A DNA stretch of 9,215 bases from Omnitrophica WOR_2 bacterium RIFCSPLOWO2_12_FULL_51_8 (GTDB lineage: Bacteria > Omnitrophota > Gorgyraeia > Gygaellales > Profunditerraquicolaceae). Position 1 is the first letter of the stretch. Each line of letters starts with the position of its first letter. The stretch spans positions 1-9,215 of the forward strand of contig MHHD01000060.1 of NCBI GenBank assembly GCA_001805895.1, given 5' to 3'. The position numbers and the translations under genes are program-made. Shown here piece by piece: positions 5,967 through 9,215 of the stretch. The notes beneath the pieces are model-generated. The model did no database searches and was not told where the DNA came from. It worked only from the letters and a program-made list of their open reading frames with translations.

Positions 5967-6000
5967 GGGACACCCTGAGCTTTGGCTGATTGGGTGTCCC
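5967..6000. terminator. Perfect 9-bp stem-loop between convergent genes
   Basis: GGGACACCC (5967-5975) pairs perfectly with GGGTGTCCC (5992-6000); the 16-base loop holds a further AGC/GCT pairing around TTTG. It sits 12 bases after the stop of the small gene and 6 bases beyond the stop of the minus-strand helicase, so it could end or stabilise transcripts from both sides. Neither strand has a T-run after the stem, so it is not a classic intrinsic terminator; a REP-like palindrome is the alternative. Confidence 0.5.
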
Positions 6001-6006
6001 TAGTAA

Positions 6007-7920
6007 TTAGCCTTCGCGCAGCTGTTTTTCCGCGTCGATAATACCGCGATTGATGACGCGGGTGGTCTCGCGAATCCTCTCTTTTAAGAGCGGGGAAGCA
6101 ACTTTTGCCTCGCCAATCTCCCGCAAAATCTGCACGCTCATCCGGAAATAACGCACAATTTCGCCTTCGTCAGTATCGGTGCATTGCAGTATTTTATGGA
6201 AATCGGCGCCGCGCAGCCACGACTCAATGCAGCCGCTTAAGTGAAAATAGGGCGGTTTGCTTAAGGGATAAATTCTATAGCGGCGTTCCCGCTCCTTGAT
6301 TCCCGCGAATACCTGCTCACAGGCCGCCCGGATCCTGCGGCTGCTTTTGGAGATCGCCGGCAGGGCCTGGTTTTTGCGCGGCTCAAAGACCACCGCCGCG
6401 GCTAAGATCCCCAGGCCGAACTCATCCAACTGTTCCAATAAATTCTCTGCGTGGAGCTCGGATAAAATCAGCTCATAGCCGTAGACGCTTTTGGCGAAAC
6501 GGCCTTTCTCGGTAATTGTATCCTGGCGGATATAGTTCAGCTCCCGTAAAAGCTTCACCTTGGCTTCGATCAGGCGCAGGGCCTCTTTCTGCTCGTGCCT
6601 GCGCGACTGAAAATAATGCAGTGAGAGCGGGTAGATTTTATAGATCTCTTCCTTATGCTTCTCGTAGAGATTGAGGATAGTGGCGTAAGCATTATTCAGC
6701 TGGCTGCGCACCTCTTCGGGGGGGTTGTAGATAATGCGCCTGACCTCTTCGGGGCTTATCCGGCGCGGGTTGACGCGGCAATAGACAAAGCCCTCCTGGT
6801 CAATCCCGCGGCGGCCGGCGCGGCCGGCCATCTGGTAAAAATCGCGCGTCTTTAAATTACGCACATAACGGCCGTAGTATTTGCGCAGCTCGTCGAAAAT
6901 TACCGTGCGGCTGGGCATATTGATGCCTAAGGCAAAGGTCTCGGTGGTGAAAATTATTTTGAGCAGCCGGCTGGTAAAGAGCCGCTCAATCACTTCTTTG
7001 AGCGTGGGGAGCATGCCGGCATGGTGATAGGCGATGCCCTTACGCACCAGCGGCAATAACTCGGCGGCAGAGCGCTCGTTTTTCAGGTCAAAGCGCTCCA
7101 AGAGAGAGTGGAAGAGGCAGGTAATCTGGACCTCTTCGTCGCGGCTGAGGAAATTGAAACCCTGTAATTCCCGGGCTAACTCTTCGGCCCGGCGCCGGCC
7201 AAAGACAAAATAAATCGCCGGCAGGCCATCCTTGCGGCGGATATAATCGAACAGGGTATGTATTTTATTCGGCTTGGCATGGCGCGCGCGTTTGAATTGG
7301 TTGATATTGTCCGCTACTTCATTTGCGCATTGAAAAAAGAAATGCAGCGGCACCGGCCGTTTTTCTTCGATCACCATCTTGATCGGCTTGCCGTGGATTC
7401 GCTCCAGCCATTCGGCGAACTCCTTGATGTTCGGGATAGTCGCGGAGAGCGCCAGCACCTGCATGTGTTTAGGCAGAAAGATCAGCGATTCTTCCCAGAC
7501 CGTGCCGCGCTCCGGGTTATCAATGTAATGCACCTCGTCAAAAATAATCCAGCGGTATTTCTCCAGCGAATGCGGCTCATCGAGAATTTTATTGCGGAAA
7601 ATTTCGGTAGTCATGATCAGGACCGGGGCCGCGGGGTTAATCGAGACATCGCCGGTGAGGATGCCGATCTGGTCAGGGAATTGCTGCTGGAAATCGCGGA
7701 ATTTCTGGTTGGAGAGGGCTTTGATCGGGGCGGTGTAAACGACCCCGGTTTGGCTGCGCAGGGATTCGGTAATTACGTGTTCGGCAATCGCAGTTTTACC
7801 GGCGCCGGTGGGCGCGGAGACGATTACCGAAAAGCCCTGGTTGATATAGTCAATCGCCTCTTGTTGGAATCGGTCGTAAACCACGGGTTTATTATAATCT
7901 AAATATGTTGATTTAGCCAA
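6007..7920 (-). CDS. Ski2/Mtr4-like superfamily 2 RNA helicase with DSHCT-type C-terminus
   Basis: A 637-residue ATP-dependent RNA helicase of the Ski2-like group, expected to act in RNA turnover or maturation. Motifs in order: FQQEAI (18-23); Walker A APTGAGKT (36-43); YTAPIKALSNQK (62-73); LTGD (88-91); DEVH (128-131); SAT (159-161); AYHHAGM (297-303); FTTETFALGINMP (324-336); QMAGRAGRRGID (363-374). After the two RecA domains come a winged-helix/ratchet region and a DSHCT-like end (GLGILAAAVVFEPR about 502-515; DEGEIVRYFR about 584-593). It is far shorter than eukaryotic Mtr4 or actinobacterial HelY and appears to lack the long arch insertion. The start used is TTG (7918-7920), with no good SD upstream; the next in-frame alternative is a GTG at codon 13, so the start is uncertain. 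It is divergent from the DUF3786 gene with only 24 bases between. Confidence 0.93.
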   Translation of the reverse strand: MAKSTYLDYNKPVVYDRFQQEAIDYINQGFSVIVSAPTGAGKTAIAEHVITESLRSQTGVVYTAPIKALSNQKFRDFQQQFPDQIGILTGDVSINPAAPVLIMTTEIFRNKILDEPHSLEKYRWIIFDEVHYIDNPERGTVWEESLIFLPKHMQVLALSATIPNIKEFAEWLERIHGKPIKMVIEEKRPVPLHFFFQCANEVADNINQFKRARHAKPNKIHTLFDYIRRKDGLPAIYFVFGRRRAEELARELQGFNFLSRDEEVQITCLFHSLLERFDLKNERSAAELLPLVRKGIAYHHAGMLPTLKEVIERLFTSRLLKIIFTTETFALGINMPSRTVIFDELRKYYGRYVRNLKTRDFYQMAGRAGRRGIDQEGFVYCRVNPRRISPEEVRRIIYNPPEEVRSQLNNAYATILNLYEKHKEEIYKIYPLSLHYFQSRRHEQKEALRLIEAKVKLLRELNYIRQDTITEKGRFAKSVYGYELILSELHAENLLEQLDEFGLGILAAAVVFEPRKNQALPAISKSSRRIRAACEQVFAGIKERERRYRIYPLSKPPYFHLSGCIESWLRGADFHKILQCTDTDEGEIVRYFRMSVQILREIGEAKVASPLLKERIRETTRVINRGIIDAEKQLREG

Positions 7921-7936
7921 TAAAAAAGGGTAAAAT
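7908..7936 (+). promoter_or_regulatory. Candidate promoter giving a leaderless DUF3786 transcript
   Basis: TTGATT (7908-7913), a 17-base spacer and TAAAAT (7931-7936). The -10 ends eight bases before the ATG at 7945, so RNA would start at or just before the start codon. This fits the absence of a usable SD (the only candidate, AGGGT at 7927-7931, is 13 bases from the ATG). The -35 lies within the 5' end of the divergent helicase gene. Confidence 0.42.
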
Positions 7937-7944
7937 AAAAAAAT

Positions 7945-8496
7945 ATGGGTTATGCTGTAGCGATAGATAGAGCCTGGGAGGAAGTGCTTAAGCTTAAGCC
8001 GCCGTCTGCGGCAGCGGTCAGGTTTTTAGCCGACGAGTATACTGTGGAGCCGGCAGCCAAGCAGGTGCTGTCGCTTGCCTGCAATATCCCGGCCAAGGAT
8101 TTTAACGCCATCCTGATTTTGCACTACCTGGCGCGGAAGTTAAGCGGCCTGCCTGAACTTACCGGCGAATGGCTGACTTTCCGGGAACTTTCCGGCGTGG
8201 AGGGTTATGCCGAGGCCTTCCGGAGGCGCTGCATCGAGCCGCTGATCAGGAAATACGGCCGCCAGCCGGCGGGGATTTTTACGGCCTTAGAGAGACTGCC
8301 GGGAAAAAAAGTTACCGGCGCGGATGCGGCGATTATCGTCGATGCCTTTGCGCAGGTCCCGGCGCTGGTAAAGGTCTGGGCCCAGGATGAGGAATTTAAG
8401 GCCGATGCGAATATCTATTTTGACCGCAGTATCCAGAAAATATTTTGCACCGAGGATATCGTCGTCCTGGCAGGGATGATCGCTGCTAGTTTATAA
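7945..8496 (+). CDS. DUF3786 domain protein
   Basis: A 183-residue soluble protein covering a whole DUF3786 domain; the family has no established function. Recognised from the ordered pattern: FNAILILHYLARKLSG (53-68), GEWLTFREL (74-82), Y..AFRRRCIEPL (88-100), then the C-terminal VKVWAQDEEF (142-151), FDRSI (159-163) and TEDIVVLAG (169-177). There is no signal peptide or membrane segment. Two cysteines (46, 96) and a third at 168 do not form a tight metal motif. It is divergent from the helicase across a 24-base gap that must hold both start regions, and is followed by 54 bases before the nuclease gene. No SD is visible, and the start could be leaderless. Confidence 0.8.
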   Translation: MGYAVAIDRAWEEVLKLKPPSAAAVRFLADEYTVEPAAKQVLSLACNIPAKDFNAILILHYLARKLSGLPELTGEWLTFRELSGVEGYAEAFRRRCIEPLIRKYGRQPAGIFTALERLPGKKVTGADAAIIVDAFAQVPALVKVWAQDEEFKADANIYFDRSIQKIFCTEDIVVLAGMIAASL

Positions 8497-8550
8497 GTAA
8501 TTGAGTAGAAATATTGAGGATGGATATTAGGTGATTGGGGAATTAGAGAA

Positions 8551-9072
8551 ATGAGAAGATTTCATAAGACATTTTTTATTCTTGCGGCGATATTGCTGTT
8601 GGCCGTGGCGCTGAATTCCTGCGACAATAGGCCGCTGAAGGTCTATGCCGATTGCCTGGTCAGGCGGGTAGTGGACGGAGACACGTTGCTGCTGGAGAGC
8701 GGGGAGCGGGTGCGCCTGATCGGCATCGACACGCCGGAGATGCACGAATCTCAAAAACTGCACCGCGACGCCCAGCGCAGCCAGCAGGATACCACCGCCA
8801 TCCAGAGGCTGGGGAGGCGTTCCTACGAATTCACCAAAAAGCTGGTGGAGGGTAAGCGGATAAGTTTAGAGTTTGACCTGGAGAAATACGACAAATATAA
8901 GAGGCTCCTGGCTTACGTTTACTTAAAAGAAAACGGCGTCTTTGTCAATGCCGAGATTGTCAAGGCTGGCTACGCCTCGCTCTTGACTATCCCGCCGAAC
9001 GTGAAATACGCGGATTTATTTTTGAAGTTATACCGCGAAGCGCGGGAAAATAGAAGGGGATTGTGGGAGTGA
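8551..9072 (+). CDS. Thermonuclease (SNase-like) with probable lipoprotein signal
   Basis: A 173-residue staphylococcal-nuclease-fold protein, expected to cut DNA and RNA with calcium. An N-terminal hydrophobic segment (about 7-21) ends in LNSC with Cys24, a passable lipobox, followed by Asp25; in Enterobacteria an Asp at +2 keeps lipoproteins in the inner membrane, but that rule may not hold here. Core motifs: VVDGDTLLL (40-48; calcium Asp), RVRLIGIDTPE with Arg55, Asp60 and Glu63 (53-63; catalytic Arg and Glu), DKYKRLLAYVYL with Arg118 (114-125; second catalytic Arg), NAEIVKAGYA and the terminal ENRRGLWE. All key residues are present, so the enzyme should be active outside the cytoplasm, for nucleotide scavenging or breakdown of foreign DNA. 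The SD is weak (AGAG at 8545-8548). Its stop is 13 bases before aroC, so the two may be cotranscribed. Confidence 0.92.
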   Translation: MRRFHKTFFILAAILLLAVALNSCDNRPLKVYADCLVRRVVDGDTLLLESGERVRLIGIDTPEMHESQKLHRDAQRSQQDTTAIQRLGRRSYEFTKKLVEGKRISLEFDLEKYDKYKRLLAYVYLKENGVFVNAEIVKAGYASLLTIPPNVKYADLFLKLYREARENRRGLWE

Positions 9073-9074
9073 AG

Positions 9075-9080
9075 AGGAGG
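9075..9080 (+). promoter_or_regulatory. Shine-Dalgarno site of aroC
   Basis: AGGAGG lies five bases before the ATG at 9086, fixing the aroC start. It begins two bases after the stop of the nuclease gene. Confidence 0.8.
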
Positions 9081-9085
9081 GCAAA

Positions 9086-9215
9086 ATGTTACGCTATTTG
9101 ACAGCGGGTGAATCGCACGGAAAATGGCTGATTGCCATTTTGGAGGGCCTGCCTGCCGGCTTAAAAGTGGAAGCGGCGTTCATTAACGTTGAGCTAAGGC
9201 GTCGGCAGCAGGGTT
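9086..9215 (+). CDS. aroC: Chorismate synthase (3' partial)
   Basis: The first 43 codons of chorismate synthase, which converts 5-enolpyruvylshikimate 3-phosphate to chorismate with reduced FMN, the last step of the shikimate pathway. The N-terminus MLRYLTAGESHGK is the family signature, followed by LEGLPAGLKVE and the Arg-rich ELRRRQQG. The usual residue after ESHGK is small (Ala or Pro-Ala); here it is Trp. The gene is cut by the window edge. It follows the nuclease by 13 bases, with its own strong SD. Confidence 0.96.
   Translation, partial: MLRYLTAGESHGKWLIAILEGLPAGLKVEAAFINVELRRRQQG

Noticed and set aside
7258..7902. 214-codon plus-strand reading frame opposite the helicase
   Set aside because: It is the complement of a gene with all helicase motifs and has no family resemblance or ribosome-binding site.

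Overview
The window (about 50% G+C, densely coded) looks like the chromosome of an uncultured Gram-negative-type bacterium. An AsmA-like envelope protein, a secreted retropepsin-like protease and a candidate lipoprotein nuclease imply a cell with two membranes. The gene set and style recall Candidatus Omnitrophota and related lineages. That placement is inference from protein style; there is no rRNA or other marker to prove it. I see no insertion sequence, tRNA, rRNA or CRISPR array.

Layout. (1) Bases 1-5368 hold a plus-strand run of four genes, each overlapping the next by the 4-base ATGA junction: a class II CCA-adding enzyme/poly(A) polymerase (5' end cut by the window edge), an AsmA-like protein, an exported aspartic protease, and a macrodomain-Nudix fusion. 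(2) Bases 5369-5849 have no protein gene but much structure: a good sigma70-type promoter, a 111-bp palindromic repeat element, and an RNA that matches the GEMM-I (cyclic di-GMP-I) riboswitch core with an unusually enlarged second helix. A strong intrinsic terminator follows, positioned so that the aptamer's 3' edge can pair with the terminator's 5' arm. (3) Just after the terminator lies a 34-codon gene with a perfect Shine-Dalgarno sequence, encoding a very basic, histidine-rich peptide. It ends in a perfect 9-bp stem-loop. (4) On the minus strand, 6007-7920 encodes a compact Ski2/Mtr4-like RNA helicase. (5) Divergent from it are a DUF3786 protein with a possibly leaderless promoter, a candidate lipoprotein thermonuclease, and the start of aroC (chorismate synthase), which runs off the right edge.

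How the parts may work together. The first operon mixes tRNA 3'-end maturation, envelope lipid or outer-membrane biogenesis, and ADP-ribose turnover; the ATGA junctions suggest translational coupling, not one shared pathway. The most interesting unit is promoter, palindromic element, GEMM riboswitch, terminator and 34-aa basic peptide. It reads as a c-di-GMP-controlled transcription-termination switch whose only visible target is an unrecognised micro-protein. The predicted logic, by inference, is that ligand favours termination.
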